From positions 1 to 64,000 of the forward strand of contig VXCM01000903.1 of assembly GCA_014773175.1 (NCBI GenBank): DNA of 64,000 nucleotides. The letters are read 5' to 3'. The DNA comes from Lucifuga dentata. Its lineage: Eukaryota; Chordata; Actinopteri; Ophidiiformes; Bythitidae. This document shows, piece by piece, positions 13,401 through 41,173 of this stretch. Both the position numbers and the translations under genes were made by a program. A model generated the notes under the pieces. It was not told the DNA's origin. It ran no database searches and saw only the letters and a program-made list of their open reading frames with translations. Position 1 is the first letter of the stretch; each line of letters begins with the position of its first letter.

Positions 13401-15425
13401 GACATCAATGTACAACACAACTGCAGCTGCTCTGCACACAACAATCAGATGAACTTTCAGCAGCTGCATTTTGGAGTTTTAATCACTGATATAATGTAGG
13501 GTTATTTAAGGGGTGATTTAATGCTTCAAAGCATGATTGCATGGATATCGATCATCTCTCCTGGGTGGGAATCTAAAACTTTGTTGCCTTTAGCTCGATA
13601 AAGTGTCCGCTTTTGTCAAATGATATAACATAGGTCTACTTTAGCTCCAACTTCTAATTCAGACTTACGCTGATGGAAACACGTTAATAACTATAGCATT
13701 CTTCTGTTATGAAATTTAACTGTTTGCTCAAGTCAGACAAAGAATGACTCCACCCAAAATATTTCACCTGAGGTTTTCTTTTCAGCGGTGGAAAACATGA
13801 TTAGATGGTGTAATGCTAACTTTGTGCAAACAGCTAACAATGCACATGCTTGCCTCTGCTGCAAAACTAGGATGTATCTGCTGTTCATTTATTGTATGAT
13901 CAACAATGTTCTAATCACTGCAACTAGGCCACTTGGAAGGCTGAAGTGGAAATGTTACCATTTGGACATCATGTGTGTGACTCACACACAGGTGTTTGAC
14001 TCCCTCTGCAGTTTCATTTGGGACTTTAAGTCCAAGTGTAATAATTGGACAGATACCAAAGTTAAGTCTTGTGGTTATTAAGAATGGAAGATATGAGTTA
14101 TGGCTTCAGGGCTTGGACAGAAACCATATTCCATCTGCTTGAGGAAAAAACAAGCACAGGCAAACTCAATTCTCAGATGCTCTCTCTCCTTGTCCAGAAA
14201 GAGCAGACTGGTGAAGGGAGGAGGAGAAAAGTGGAGATGTATGCAATCAAGCCTCTACATGAAAGCAAAGGAAAACCACTTTTAGCACTTTTAGCCCGTA
14301 AAACTAAAGTGAGCATACGCATCATGATGCATGTCTACTGTTAATCTAACAAACCTACATTACAGCTTTGGTTTAAGACATGTCTCCTCATCATCAAACT
14401 AGATAGAAAAGCATGGAGACTACTGTTGCACATCTTCAAGCAGGTATAATAATGACTACAATGAAATGATACCTAGTAAATGTCGTTTAGATTTATTTAG
14501 ACTTCTGGTGTTTTAGAGAGAAAAAAACACCAGAAGGACAGGCAGGTATGCACATCGATCAACACAAACCGTGCTGCAGGAAGAACGAGGGGAAGTGTTA
14601 TTTTAAGTTCCCAAAGTGACTGCTTATTATGTCATTACGACTGTGACAAATCGTTTAGGAAAAGAAACAGTCGCCCGGCAAAGAAAAGAAATTAGAGAAG
14701 TAATCAAAAAAAGAAACATGTTCGGATGGCTAGAAACTACCATATATGGACTAAAAAGCGTGAATGAGGAAGTGTAGGCTGTGTAGGAAGTAGTTCTGCG
14801 CCTGCTCAAATCCAGGCTAATGTGCAGGAAAAAGATTTGTGAATTGCACTACCTAATACTTCCAGAACGGAAAATCTGAAAAATAGATTTACACTGTCGC
14901 CAAATAAAACAACAGCAGCTTTTCAACTCAAATGAATGAAAGCAGCTTGAAAGGAAGCATTGCTCAGGTCAGATTTTGGGATTGAAGCAGTTATTCTTGC
15001 AATGAAATCCCTTCGGCAGGAAGAAAACATGCTCCGGTAATGACATACAACTAGCTTTAATGATGAAATGTGCTAAATAAGGAATATTAAAAGGGCGGAG
15101 ACTGCACGATATACGAGCATAAATGAGCTAACTTGGTTTATCTTGAATGAATCAGGAGAAAATAATGTCAAGGTTAGCTGTTCGTTCGCAAATGCAATGC
15201 TTGCTAGCTAGCTGGTTAGCTCTGCACACACACATAGAAATAAGTACACAAAACACACACACACACACACACAGAGAGAGAGTTGCTGCTGACGCTGACA
15301 GTCCCTCAGCCATACACAGCCAGTCGGTGACACCCAAGACCCTCTCTGCTGTGGCACAGCGGCCCGGTTTGGACAGCTTACCCTGTGCCGCAGTCGACAA
15401 CACACGCCGGTAACCGTCCAGCCAT
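2720..15425 (-). CDS. actr3: Actin-related protein 3 (Arp3), complete, 12 coding exons
   Basis: Arp3 is the ATP-binding actin-like subunit of the seven-protein Arp2/3 complex, which nucleates branched actin filaments at the cell cortex. Coding exons in transcript order: 15425-15382, 11127-11072, 9474-9350, 8527-8417, 7634-7539, 7379-7272, 6074-5931, 5344-5171, 4974-4882, 4348-4223, 3925-3842, 2815-2720. They add to 1257 nt, that is 418 residues plus TAA, the same length as human ACTR3. The protein starts [20 protein letters not shown] (phosphate loop 1), keeps [14 protein letters not shown] (phosphate loop 2) and [14 protein letters not shown] (adenosine loop), and ends HNPVFGVMS. All introns have GT-AG ends. 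The start ATG opens exon 1 and is followed in phase by every exon. The gene is head-to-head with ddx18. The intron before the exon at 7272-7379 ends inside a microsatellite. Identity is secure from family knowledge of the Arp3 sequence. Confidence 0.97.
3053..3646. mobile_element. TTAA-bordered palindromic MITE, copy A
   Basis: Member of a dispersed family of about 0.6 kb whose two ends are near-perfect inverted repeats of about 90 bp (start AGGACCATACYGGCCATTTT, end its reverse complement) and which has no coding capacity. This copy lies in the last actr3 intron. The left border has decayed to TTATAGGAC, while the right border keeps CCTTTAA. Confidence 0.7.
6425..6425. other. Single-N assembly gap beside poly(A)
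   Basis: One N precedes a run of A. Similar single-N gaps in homopolymers are at 12774, 19143, 20910, 30373, 41848, 47707, 49957 and, beside a GA repeat, 58204. True length at these points is unknown. Confidence 0.85.
6541..6835. repeat. Dispersed repeat, copy 1 (related to 31090-31385)
   Basis: The two stretches share GCGATTGTAAATC/GTGATTGTAAATC, CCTCTGCATGCATTTCCTCA-like and CCTATTAATTCCATCCATGT blocks in the same order and spacing. No coding content and no family name that I can support. It lies in an actr3 intron. Confidence 0.5.
7380..7453. repeat. Compound microsatellite (ACAG)n(AC)n at an actr3 splice acceptor
   Basis: About nine ACAG units pass directly into about sixteen AC units. 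On the minus strand this reads (TG)n then (TCTG)n and ends in the CAG that is the 3' splice site of the actr3 exon at 7272-7379, so the repeat is the polypyrimidine tract of that intron. Confidence 0.9.
7890..8190. repeat. Fish dispersed repeat of the TTTATTTAACCTTTATTT type
   Basis: Contains TTTATTTAACCTTTATTTTA followed by a GATCTTATTGAGAT...ATCTCTTTT block, an arrangement widespread in teleost genomes, and a poly(T) run at 8159-8180. Right boundary uncertain. Family not named because the internal sequence is degraded. Confidence 0.45.
10466..11022. mobile_element. Palindromic MITE in actr3 intron 2
   Basis: The outer 150 bases or so of each side are inverted copies: TAAGGAAGAAAAATA on the left against TATGGAAGAAAAATA (reverse complement) on the right, continuing with TCATAAAGA, GAATTTAAAGCCAC and AATTCAGATCT blocks. 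CATTG lies immediately outside both ends and may be a 5-bp target duplication. The arms are also rich in short repeats of AAATTCAG type. No open frame. Confidence 0.65.
11692..12250. mobile_element. TTAA-bordered palindromic MITE, copy B
   Basis: Same family as 3053-3646, in actr3 intron 1. Both borders keep TTAA (ATTAAAGGACTATACC on the left, GTCCTTTAAAA on the right), and the central ATTAAAATCAACTTGTTGAT block is present on the opposite strand. The interior differs from other copies at many positions, so this is an old copy. Confidence 0.7.
12250..15381. other. actr3 intron 1, remainder
   Basis: Intron sequence with poly(A)/(T) runs, one N gap (12774) and an (AC)n(AG)n run at about 15250-15282. 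The short open frames here are not supported by homology that I can recognise, and no RNA gene is evident. Confidence 0.5.
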
Positions 15426-16196
15426 CTCTCCCCGAGTCTCTGGTGGTCACAAACGTTTAACGGAAAACGGTCTGTGTCGGCTGAAGGATCTGACTAGCCG
15501 TTCACAGGCGGAACCCTCAGCCAGTGCAGTGCCGTTTCCACTTCCGCACTCTGCTCCCGGCAGGCAGGGAGAGGCAAGATGGCGGAGACCGGGTAGCGAA
15601 ATGTAGGCGGGGCTTTGCTGCTGTCACTCAATCTGACCCTGAGGCTTCTTCTTCTTCTTTTTGTTTAACGGCGGTTGGGACACTGAGGCTTCAACAGCAA
15701 TCAGTAATTTTAAAAAGAAAAATAAAGACAAATGTGTTTGAGTCTTGAAATTAAATAACAAAAATTACAAAAAAATAAAAATAAAAAATCAGACAGATGA
15801 TGTTTTGTAAGTAATCTCCAGTTAACAAAAGTCCCTTGGTGAGTAAAACAACAGAAGAAGAAATAAAAACAAACTAAATCCTGGTGACTGCAGCATCTTT
15901 CCATTAGGCAAGTTAGGTCATGGGAGACGGAGAAATGCTCCCAGAAAATGAGTATATGAAGTACTTATTTTCATAAAACATTTTTTATCACTTTCGTTTT
16001 TATTTCAGCCACTTTTTTACCCTTTTGTTTGACCTTTTTTTTTATTCTTTAACCATTTTTTTTGCAACTTTTTTGTTTGAATGCATTCACCCGTTTTATT
16101 TGTGAAACTTGATTTCATTGTTTCGCACTTCATTTGTGTTTCATTTGTGTAACACACTCCATGTGTGTTTCATGTGTAACCCACTTAATTGTCTCC

Positions 16197-16262
16197 AGTG
16201 GGAATCGATCCGACGCTGTCGGATCCAAAGCACTTGACCACGTTCAGCGCTGGTGAAAGAGA
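16197..16262 (-). repeat. Possible tRNA-derived relic
   Basis: On the minus strand the sequence contains a CGTGGTCAAGTGCTTTGGA block and, about 30 bases on, GGATCGATTCCC, loosely matching the A and B boxes of a tRNA-type promoter. It does not fold into an acceptable tRNA, so at best it is the head of a decayed SINE. Confidence 0.2.
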
Positions 16263-16293
16263 AGAACAGAATTCTGACGGACAAATCCAACTC

Positions 16294-16298
16294 ACAAA

Positions 16299-16348
<50 letters not shown>

Positions 16349-16396
16349 CATAATCATAATCATAATCATAATAAATAAATAAATAAATAAATAAAA
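16294..16396. repeat. Compound microsatellite (AAAT)n(AAT)n(AATC)n(AAAT)n
   Basis: Uninterrupted blocks of AAAT, AAT and ATAATC-type units about 100 bp long. A tyrosine/aspartate-rich open frame through it is an artefact of the repeat. Confidence 0.9.
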
Positions 16397-16655
16397 TAGC
16401 CAAGCCTCAAATTTTGACACACATCTGTTATAGTGCTATTGGCCAAAGGTCAAAGTTCATCAAAGCTGAACTTGACCCAGTATTTTTATGCAAATATATT
16501 GTACTTTGCCTACTTGAGTGAATCTGACAAGTGTTATGACTCCACTGAAATAAACTAAATTCAATGCAAAGTGTTGCTGTACAAAATGCATATATGAATG
16601 TGCGTGTAATCTTTTTATCAATGCATTTGTCTTGCAGATTTAGTTTGTCTTTTTG

Positions 16656-16730
16656 TGTTGTTTGGCTCAGTAGAACACTGGGTTTGTTATGTAAACTTTT
16701 GAATTCAAATCCTGGCAGACATATAGTTTT
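16656..16730 (+). repeat. Possible SINE head with A/B box
   Basis: TTGGCTCAGTAGAACACTGG followed 30 bases later by GAATTCAAATCC resembles a Pol III A box and B box at the usual spacing. The rest of the unit is unrecognised, so this is a weak call. Confidence 0.3.
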
Positions 16731-17052
16731 GTGATTTGTGTACTATAGTGTAAAGATCTGTTACAATAGTTTTCAAAGTAAAACGACACACAGGCATTGA
16801 AACTCCATCAATGCTGGAATGGATCATCCATATTAAATCAATCTATCCTGCAAATTTGTCCAGGAGCCAGTTAAAGCAGCATTTATAACCTATTTTCTAA
16901 ATGATTAATTTATTGAATTTTATTTATCTTTATTTGACCATAATCAGTGAAAAAGTTTAATGGCATCTACTTGACGTCCTTTGGATTTTTATTCAGGCAA
17001 TGCTGAGTAGTACTCTTAGGGGTCCTGAGTACCACACGTGTGCGCCGTAACC

Positions 17053-19108
17053 ATGGCGGATATGCAGATGAAACTGCTGCGCAAGAAAATTCAGAAAAGA
17101 AATGAAAAGAACAAAGAGCGAAAACTATTAAAAAGTCAGACACAAGACGAAGAGACAGGTTTGTGCTTTAGTAAATGGGAGATTTTTGGTAGTTGTTGCG
17201 TATTTGTTATATTACTGAAATGGAGGCTAGTAAAGTCCACATGCTAAAATGGCTAGCTAGCTGCTAGCTAATCAGCATGTATTTAAGGCGATTGTCTTAA
17301 AAGTATAAACGTTGACTTTCACTCGCAGACAAAGCTAAGGTAATCACATTGCACTGTGTATGATTTAAGATTTTTAAATTTGTTTTAATACTTTCGCGAC
17401 AGCTATGTTAACGTGCTACTGTTCAGCTAACGTTTGGAACTAGCCAACGATTGCCTTCACAGTCGATTAATATGAGTTATTAAAAGTTTCAAGTACTTTT
17501 TTATTCATTAGCACAGACCAGTAAAGAAAGTCAACAGTAGCGTTTGAGAAGCAGTCATTTAAGCATCAAAAGTTTGGTATCTAACATCGACCAATCAATC
17601 CTACACTTCTCAACCTCAGAATTCAGTACTAGAGAAAAGCTTTTGACGTTATTTCTTGGTGAAATAAACTGGTTTGTGGACGTCTGTATGCTGAATCCGT
17701 TGTTGATATCTTAAATTCCAGGGCTCATAACTATTCAGAAACTGTTATTTTTTAGTCTTTACCAAATTATCTGGCTGATGAGTTAATGATGTGTTTTGTT
17801 GGAATGTCTCATAGTAAAATCAAATGGGCTGGTAGAGGAAAGTTGCGAGGAAACAGCAGCAACTGGTGTGGAAGACACAGAGCTCAACAAGAACCAGAAG
17901 AATCTAAATGACATACCGGTGGATGGAGCTATCACAGGGGAAACACCTCTTAAAAAGAAGAAGAAAAAGAAAAGAAAGCTGACAGACACTGCTGTGTCAC
18001 CAGGTAATGTCTAATTTAAGTAGTTTCAACTTGAAATTGACAAACCATATTTTTCTTTGATGGCTAAATATAGTCTTCATTGTAGGAGGGAAGAAGAGCA
18101 AAACAGTGGACGACGCAGAAGAGCAAGAGCAGCCAGATGATGTTGCAGAGGATGTGGCAGATGCAGCAGCAGTGGCAGAAGATGCAGAACAAGCTGTCAA
18201 TAAACCAAAGAAAGAGGAAGACAAAGAAGAAGCAGCAGGTGAAGATGACGAGGGAGATGAAGATAATGAGGGAGAGGAAAATGAAGAGATGGAGGAGGAG
18301 GGAAATGAAACTGGAGAAGAAGAAGGGGATGATGAAGAGGACAATGAACCTCAATTACCTTCAGGTTTAACAGGTATTAAACTGCTTTTTGACTTCAAAT
18401 ATATTGGATATTTCTTCACCCAACTTCAAAACTCTTGCAGAGTTTGATCCTGTTAAAATCCTTTAATACAGTAAAATGATAATTTTAATGGAATTTTGTC
18501 AAATTAGGGTTCTTATAAAGGCAGGCTGTCTTGACTAAAAAGTTATAGGAAACAGACATGATCAGATCTACAGATGATAGAAAAATGTAAATGGAATTAA
18601 TATTATTGAGCACGTCTTCAGCCTGTGTACTGCCTGTGTAACATATGCACATACAGATCTAATGTACCACAACATAGGTGCAAAATTTAGCTAAGATGCC
18701 TTTAAGTGTTGCCTGTTCAGTGTTTCCATCATGGACGGGGTGTCAATTAAGGCATACAGTGACTGTTGTGGTTGATTTTGAGAAGAATCACCAGTGATTC
18801 TTCTCAACACAACCGCAAGAACATGGTCATTTTGATGAGTTTCCCACAGTTGGCTCTGTTGTCTTCTTCAGGATGGCCAATACAATACATTCTCTTATCT
18901 TTTTATTCTCAGCCTCTCTGTTTGTCTACTTTCAAAACACCAATTTGTTGCATGTGTCTTAGGTGCATTTGAGGACACGTCATTTTCCTCCCTTGCTGAT
19001 TTGGTGAGCGAGAACACGCTGAAGGGAGTGAAGGAGATGGGCTTTGAACACATGACGGAGATCCAGCACAAAACTATTCGTCCTCTGCTGGAGGGAAGGT
19101 AGGTCACA

Positions 19109-19142
<34 letters not shown>

Positions 19143-22100
19143 NCTTTTTTTTTTTTGGACACTGGCTTTGATCCTGAAGAAAATTACTTGATTTTCTGCA
19201 AGATAAAGAAATGTTTTAAAATGGTCAGAAAATGCAAAAACATCAGCACTGGAGAAATCTTTCACATCCACACAGCAATCACAATTTAGCTGGACAAAGC
19301 TCCTGGGGCGGTCACAGGTTGCATCAGTCATTTTGCTGATATTGACATTGTGTTTTTTCTGTGCTTTGAACACTGTAGGGATGTTCTAGCTGCTGCAAAG
19401 ACAGGCAGTGGTAAAACTTTGGCCTTCCTGATCCCTTCGATAGAGCTCATCTACAAACTCAAGTTCATGCCCAGAAATGGTAAGATCTCCCTGTCTGGGC
19501 TGCTGGGCTGGCTTATCACTTTTACTTGCAGTGTTTTGTCTATAAACCAAAAATAAGCCTGATTTAAGTTGAGCTTTGTAAAATGTGGTTTGGATCTACT
19601 CTTTCTCCTTCTAGGCACTGGCGTAGTGATCCTTTCTCCTACACGTGAGTTGGCGATGCAGACATACGGTGTGATGAAGGAGCTGATGACGCATCATGTA
19701 CACACATATGGCCTGATTATGGGAGGCAGCAACCGCTCAGCTGAGGCCCAGAAACTGGCTAATGGTGTCAACATCCTGGTGGCCACGCCTGGTCGCCTGC
19801 TGGACCACCTCCAGGTTCTTATAGAGACTTGTCTCTGAGACATTTTCTTTTGAAACCAGTAAATTCAGAGAACTTTATGAAACAGGTTACTACATGAGTT
19901 CCAACACTGAGAATCACTACATCGTTATTGCAAAACAAGAATAAGAGAAACCTTTGAAGATTTTTATGGTTGTTGCTTTTTAATCTTTCATAGCATAATC
20001 GTAATCCACTTGTGTTGCTCTGCTCTCAGAATACTCCTGGGTTCATGTTCAAGAACTTGCAGTGTCTGATTATTGATGAGGCTGATCGCATCCTTGAGGT
20101 GGGCTTTGAGGAGGAGCTGAAGCAGATCATCAAACTGCTGCCGAGTACGTATCTGCTGCTGCTAAACTCTTTCCTCTGGCTGTCAGTTGGATTTTTAATT
20201 TTGTTCAAGGTTAAATTCTGTATAGCTACAATGTGAAACACGCAGCATACCCACTCAGATCTCAAACCGTGCCCGTTCAAATAAATGTAGTAAATAATAG
20301 TTTCTGAACTTGTTTGTTGCAGAGAAGAGGCAGACCATGCTGTTTTCAGCCACTCAGACCCGCAAGGTGGAGGACTTGGCTCGCATCTCTCTGAAGAAGG
20401 AGCCCCTGTATGTTGGGGTGGACGACAACAAAGAGAAAGCTACTGTTGATGGTCTGGAGCAGGTACAGCCACATTCATTGCTGTACGCATTATGCTGTAT
20501 TTTGGCTAGTAAGGTGGCTTAGCGTGAGCAATGAGAACTGCTTATTTGTTCCAGCCATCCAAGCTTTTTACCACAGTAAACGGATTAGCAGTCATCTCTG
20601 TTGTGTTCAGGGCTACGTGGTTTGTCCATCAGAAAAGCGCTTCTTGCTGCTTTTCACCTTCCTGAAGAAGAACCGCAAGAAGAAGCTGATGGTCTTCTTC
20701 TCTTCCTGTATGTCAGTCAAATTCCACTATGAGCTCCTCAACTACATCGACCTGCCTGTCATGGCCATCCATGTAAGACTTCACTCACTTACTAACATCC
20801 ATAAATTATTCCTGACATTCAGATATCATCGTCAAAGCCTCAAACCCAGCTGTTGCATCAAAACGTACTATTTTTTTTTTCTTTCTTTCTTTTTTTTTTT
20901 TTTTTTTTTNTTTTTTTTTTTTTTTTTTTGTCTCACAGGGAAAGCAGAAGCAGACCAAACGCACCACCACCTTCTTCCAGTTCTGTAATGCCGACTCAGG
21001 CATCCTGCTGTGTACAGATGTGGCAGCCAGAGGGCTGGACATCCCTGAGGTGGACTGGATCGTTCAGTATGACCCCCCAGATGACCCCAAGGTGCCCTAA
21101 CTCTCCAAGATATTTTCTGTTGAAGTGACCTTTTATCGGTCATTTTCATTCAGTTTAAATCTGTTTGAAATTTGAATGATGGCGGCGTTTGGTAACTTGC
21201 GAGAGCGGCGTGAGAATAATGGCACATATTAATGCTCATTTCAGTTCTACTTTACATCTGCAGGAATACATCCACAGGGTGGGCAGAACAGCCCGAGGCA
21301 TAAACGGCCGAGGCCACGCTCTGTTGATCCTCCGGCCTGAGGAGCTTGGCTTCCTGCGCTTCCTGAAACAGGCCAAGGTAACCGTCTGAAACTGATTTTT
21401 CTTGTAACATTAGATACTCACAGGGTTTATAGCGACAGAAGCTACACTTTCTACCACTTAGCCTTTTTGCTGTTTTACAGTCAGACAGCAGAGGGCGACC
21501 TTTGTGAAAGTTGATGAGGCAAGGCGACTTAGAAGAGAGCCAATGTAGTCTTAGTTTCATATATAATTTTATTGACATTGTGTGGAATTTTTCCCACGTT
21601 TACGTTGATCTTATTATCCAGGTCCCGCTGAGCGAGTTTGAATTCTCCTGGGCTAAAATCTCTGATATCCAGTCTCAGGTAAGAAATCAACAACTCAGCT
21701 CAGCGATGTTTAACAAATGCTGCGAAGATTGTCTCACCAATTTGACAATATTTTTAAGTGAAACGTGGTTGAAATATTTGCAAAGATTAATTTCAAAATC
21801 TCTCATGTTCCTCAGCTAGAAAAGCTGATTGAAAAGAACTACTACCTTCACAAGTCGGCTCAGGAGGCCTACAAGTCATATGTGAGGGCTTACGACTCCC
21901 ACTCGCTCAAACAGATCTATAGTGTCAACACCCTCAACCTCCCCATGGTGGCGCTNTTACGACTCCCACTCGCTCAAACAGATCTATAGTGTCAACACCC
22001 TCAACCTCCCCATGGTGGCGCTGTCCTTTGGCTTCAAGGTCCCGCCATACGTTGATCTCAGTATCCTTTACTGTGGTTCTACACGCCGTCTTTCATATTT

Positions 22101-22412
22101 GACACTGACTCTGTTGAAGGTGTTAAAAGGAAATTTTATGTTATTGTGGGTTTTTTTTTTTTTTTTTTTTTTTGTAAATTCAGGAAAACCATAATCAAAT
22201 CACATAGGAGCTTTGCTTGGGATTTCCCCAACGTGTGTTTCCCTTAACCCATCTCTTCCTCTGCAGACGTCCACAGCAGTAAGGGCAGTAAGTTGCAGAA
22301 GCGAGGTGGCGGAGGCGGCTTTGGCTACCAAAAGTCCAAGAATGTGCACAAGTCCAAAATCTTTAAGCATGTCAACAAAGGCAAGAGTGACCAGAGGCAG
22401 TTCTCTCGCTGA
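17053..22412 (+). CDS. ddx18: ATP-dependent RNA helicase DDX18, complete, 14 coding exons
   Basis: DDX18 (yeast Has1) is a nucleolar DEAD-box RNA helicase used in pre-rRNA processing. Coding exons: 17053-17158, 17815-18003, 18086-18373, 18963-19098, 19379-19479, 19615-19814, 20030-20144, 20323-20462, 20611-20772, 20939-21091, 21264-21377, 21622-21678, 21816-22060, 22267-22412. Start [20 protein letters not shown] sits in ACCATGG. Residues about 35-195 are a Lys-rich then Asp/Glu-rich low-complexity tail. The core follows: AAKTGSGKT (motif I, about 245-253), SPTRELA, IDEAD (355-359), SAT (387-389), ARGLD and HRVGRTARG (about 534-542). The C terminus is Gly-rich ([10 protein letters not shown]) and ends RQFSR. 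Exon 13 carries a 66-bp duplication plus N at 21956 that breaks the frame; without it the coding length is 2085 nt, 694 residues against about 670 in human. This break is an assembly artefact, not a pseudogene sign. Confidence 0.96.
18778..18807. repeat. Perfect 14-bp inverted repeat in ddx18 intron 3
   Basis: Two 14-base arms (TTGAGAAGAATCAC and its exact complement) are separated by only CA. A further CACAAC/GTTGTG match lies outside. The 2-base loop rules out a normal pre-miRNA. Function unknown. Confidence 0.7.
21890..22022. other. Duplicated 66-bp flanks around a single N inside ddx18 exon 13
   Basis: 21890-21955 and 21957-22022 are identical, separated by one N. The added 67 bases shift the ddx18 frame, yet the coding sequence is intact when one copy is ignored. 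This is the signature of two contig ends joined without merging their overlap. Confidence 0.92.
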
Positions 22413-24018
22413 GAACGGGGACAAGTCTGAGCATCTGATTGGACGCTGATGTGACTGGGCAAGATCTGGATTATGAAATGCCCGTCTTGTCTCCTCCATC
22501 CTGAACCCTGCTCCCCTGGACTGTCCTCATTTACAGCCTCAAATTGCATCGGTCATGTATTTGAGCTGCGACTATCACATTGATGAATCCCTGATGGAAG
22601 ATTCCATTTAAAAATGGTGCGGTCTGTCTGCTGCCATGCTGGGGAGATCACTTGAACTTGAGTCTGTTCAACTACTTCAGGCTTTTTTCCCAGTTTTGTT
22701 AATGTAGACCAACTTTACCTTGGATTTTCTGTATTCAGGATGTGGTCTTCATATTACCTGAATGAAATACCTATTGATTTATAATTTGAGTTTTTATATA
22801 TATATATATATATATATGCTCCATTAATATCTTGTATGTGTGAATTAATTGCTATTGGGGAATTTAGAATTTACCCAGTAGATGTAAATTGTGAAACAGC
22901 AACACATTCATTGATCTTGTAGATTTTCATGAATTTATTAAATCATCTGTTCCTGCAGAGTTGAACTCTTGCAATTTATCTTGTAAAACACACCGACGTA
23001 AATAGGATTGGGGAAATTCTGTACATATTAAAAAGTTGAATACAGCTTTGTTTATAAAACAAAAAAGTAATCGCACACTAGTGTAGATATACAGTACAAC
23101 AATCCCTTTAAATGATTAAAAAAAACCCAATATATTTTTAATTAGCATTTGATTTAGTATGATCCTTAGGTGTCTCCCACCTTGCATTAAATTAATCTTT
23201 AAGATTTGTGGATGTGAGTGATACATGGATAGAGATGATGAGGGTTTCACTGACTGATCCCAATAAATCTTTAAAAACCCCTTCATTAAATACATAACTG
23301 GATCATAACATTATTTCCCATAAAACAGTTGCACAGTTCCTTTTACTCTGTGATAAGTTATAAAGTGCTTTTCAGAGCCTGCAGAGTATAAGCTGGACAT
23401 TAGAAGATTCCATTTGTCTTCAGAACAAAGAGATGTTTCTCATTAAATTAGCACATAATTTGAATGTTTACAAAGTTGACAAGCTGAGGCTCAAAGATAT
23501 GTTGAAGAAATAATCAAAAATCAACAAACATTTTTTTTTTTTTTTTATCTCGAAGAACAAAGTAATTTCTGTGTAGTTCCTTCAAGCCAGACCTTATTCT
23601 AAATCGCAGTCCCACTCAGCATTTGTAACATCTCCACAGTTTACAGATTTAGTTCATCAGAGTTTAGAAGAAAAGTAAATGTACAGAACAAATAGTTAAA
23701 AAAAAAAAAACAGTACAATATTCCCTTTTGTTACAGTGGACATGAATAGAAGAAGGCAAATTTAATCTCTTTAGAAGACATTATCCTTATAAAAAATGAT
23801 GAATAAATTCAACCATCAATGCATGAAAAAGTACCACAGATGGTTTCTTGATTCCATAATGAAGTTTTCTTAGTCCTGTCACAGCCGTGGACGCTACGTC
23901 CAGCGGCAACATGTGGCTCTGAATGACGAACATACAGCCGTAAACTGGTGCGTTCACTGTGAGCGGCTTCCCTCCTCCAGCCTCGCTCCATAATTGTCCT
24001 CCGTGCTTTTACCAGAAG
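22413..24018. other. Convergent 3' ends of ddx18 and gk
   Basis: Tail-to-tail region with no further gene. It holds a (TA)n run at about 22796-22817, poly(T)/(A) tracts, an AATAAA on the plus strand at 23262-23267 (candidate for ddx18) and a TTTATT at 22934-22939 (AATAAA on the minus strand, candidate for gk). If both are used the 3' UTRs overlap by about 300 bases. The assignments are inferred. Confidence 0.45.
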
Positions 24019-40397
<16,379 letters not shown>

Positions 40398-40625
40398 CGT
40401 TGTATTTTTTTTTTTTATCGGCGTCCAAACACTTAAAACGAGATGTTAGCAGTTGCTCCGTTGAATTCTCCAAAACGTTTAGTCGTTTCTAACACAAGCT
40501 ACCGGCGATTGTTATGACAGGGAGGAAAGCGGAGGGGGCGGAAAGTCCGGAAGAACCGGCTCGAGGAGAGGATATGATTGGCTAATCTTCAAAAGGCGTC
40601 GGCCACATTCTGTCCAATCAAGTTC
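40398..40625 (-). promoter_or_regulatory. gk: gk promoter region
   Basis: GC-richer sequence upstream of the gk start. It has ATTGG (40577-40581, CCAAT on the minus strand) and CCAAT (40614-40618), flanking GGCGTCGG. No TATA box is evident. Assigned by position; function inferred. Confidence 0.4.
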
Positions 40626-41122
40626 GAGGGGGGCGTGTCCTCATGAGTATTTGCAGTTCTTTCAGCTGGAGGGAACAAAGAAAATCTACATGAAAATGGT
40701 TGTCCTTTCAAAGTTGTCTTCATTCTACAGATATTATATAACTCTGTAACCGCCCAGTGTTATGCTGTTTTCATGAAGGATAAAAAAAAATTGGAATTTA
40801 TGGTCATTAATTTTATTAATTAGCTAAGTATTTTATTCTTAAATGCAGGTATATTAAGATCAATAAACCATACAGAATAGGAAGTTTGGTGATTTGGTGA
40901 TCATATACCAGCGATTCATCAAGTCATCCAGGCTCCAGTTTACTCCCAGACTGGCTTCCATATTCTGAATGAACTAGCTCAGGACAAAGAAATTATAATG
41001 AAAATACCTAAAAAGCGTAGCTTTCCCCTCTTAACTGCCACCACACACACACACAAATTATTTCACAAACACGTGCATAGTTTCTCACACAAAAAGTATT
41101 CCCCTCAACACAAATACTTCCA

Positions 41123-41173
<51 letters not shown>

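Larger units (their letters stand above)
15426..17052. promoter_or_regulatory. Divergent promoter region, actr3 / ddx18
   Basis: The two start codons face away from each other with 1627 bases between. Near the actr3 start the sequence turns GC-rich and includes AAGATGGCGG (15576-15585), a match to the YY1 core found in many vertebrate housekeeping promoters. The middle holds the AT-rich microsatellite at 16294-16396. Promoter function is inferred from layout and motif only. Confidence 0.5.

Noticed and set aside
16185..16403. Open frame rich in Tyr and Asp
   Set aside because: Pure translation of the AAT/AATC microsatellite.
17038..17052. Upstream GTG start for ddx18
   Set aside because: The ATG at 17053 sits in ACCATGG and matches the family N terminus (MKLLRKKI region); no reason for a non-AUG start.
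17997..18344. Ser-rich and Phe-rich minus-strand frames
   Set aside because: Shadows of the acidic, GAA/GAG-rich ddx18 exon 3.
18778..18807. Pre-miRNA in ddx18 intron 3
   Set aside because: A loop of two bases and only 14 paired bases cannot make a Drosha/Dicer substrate.
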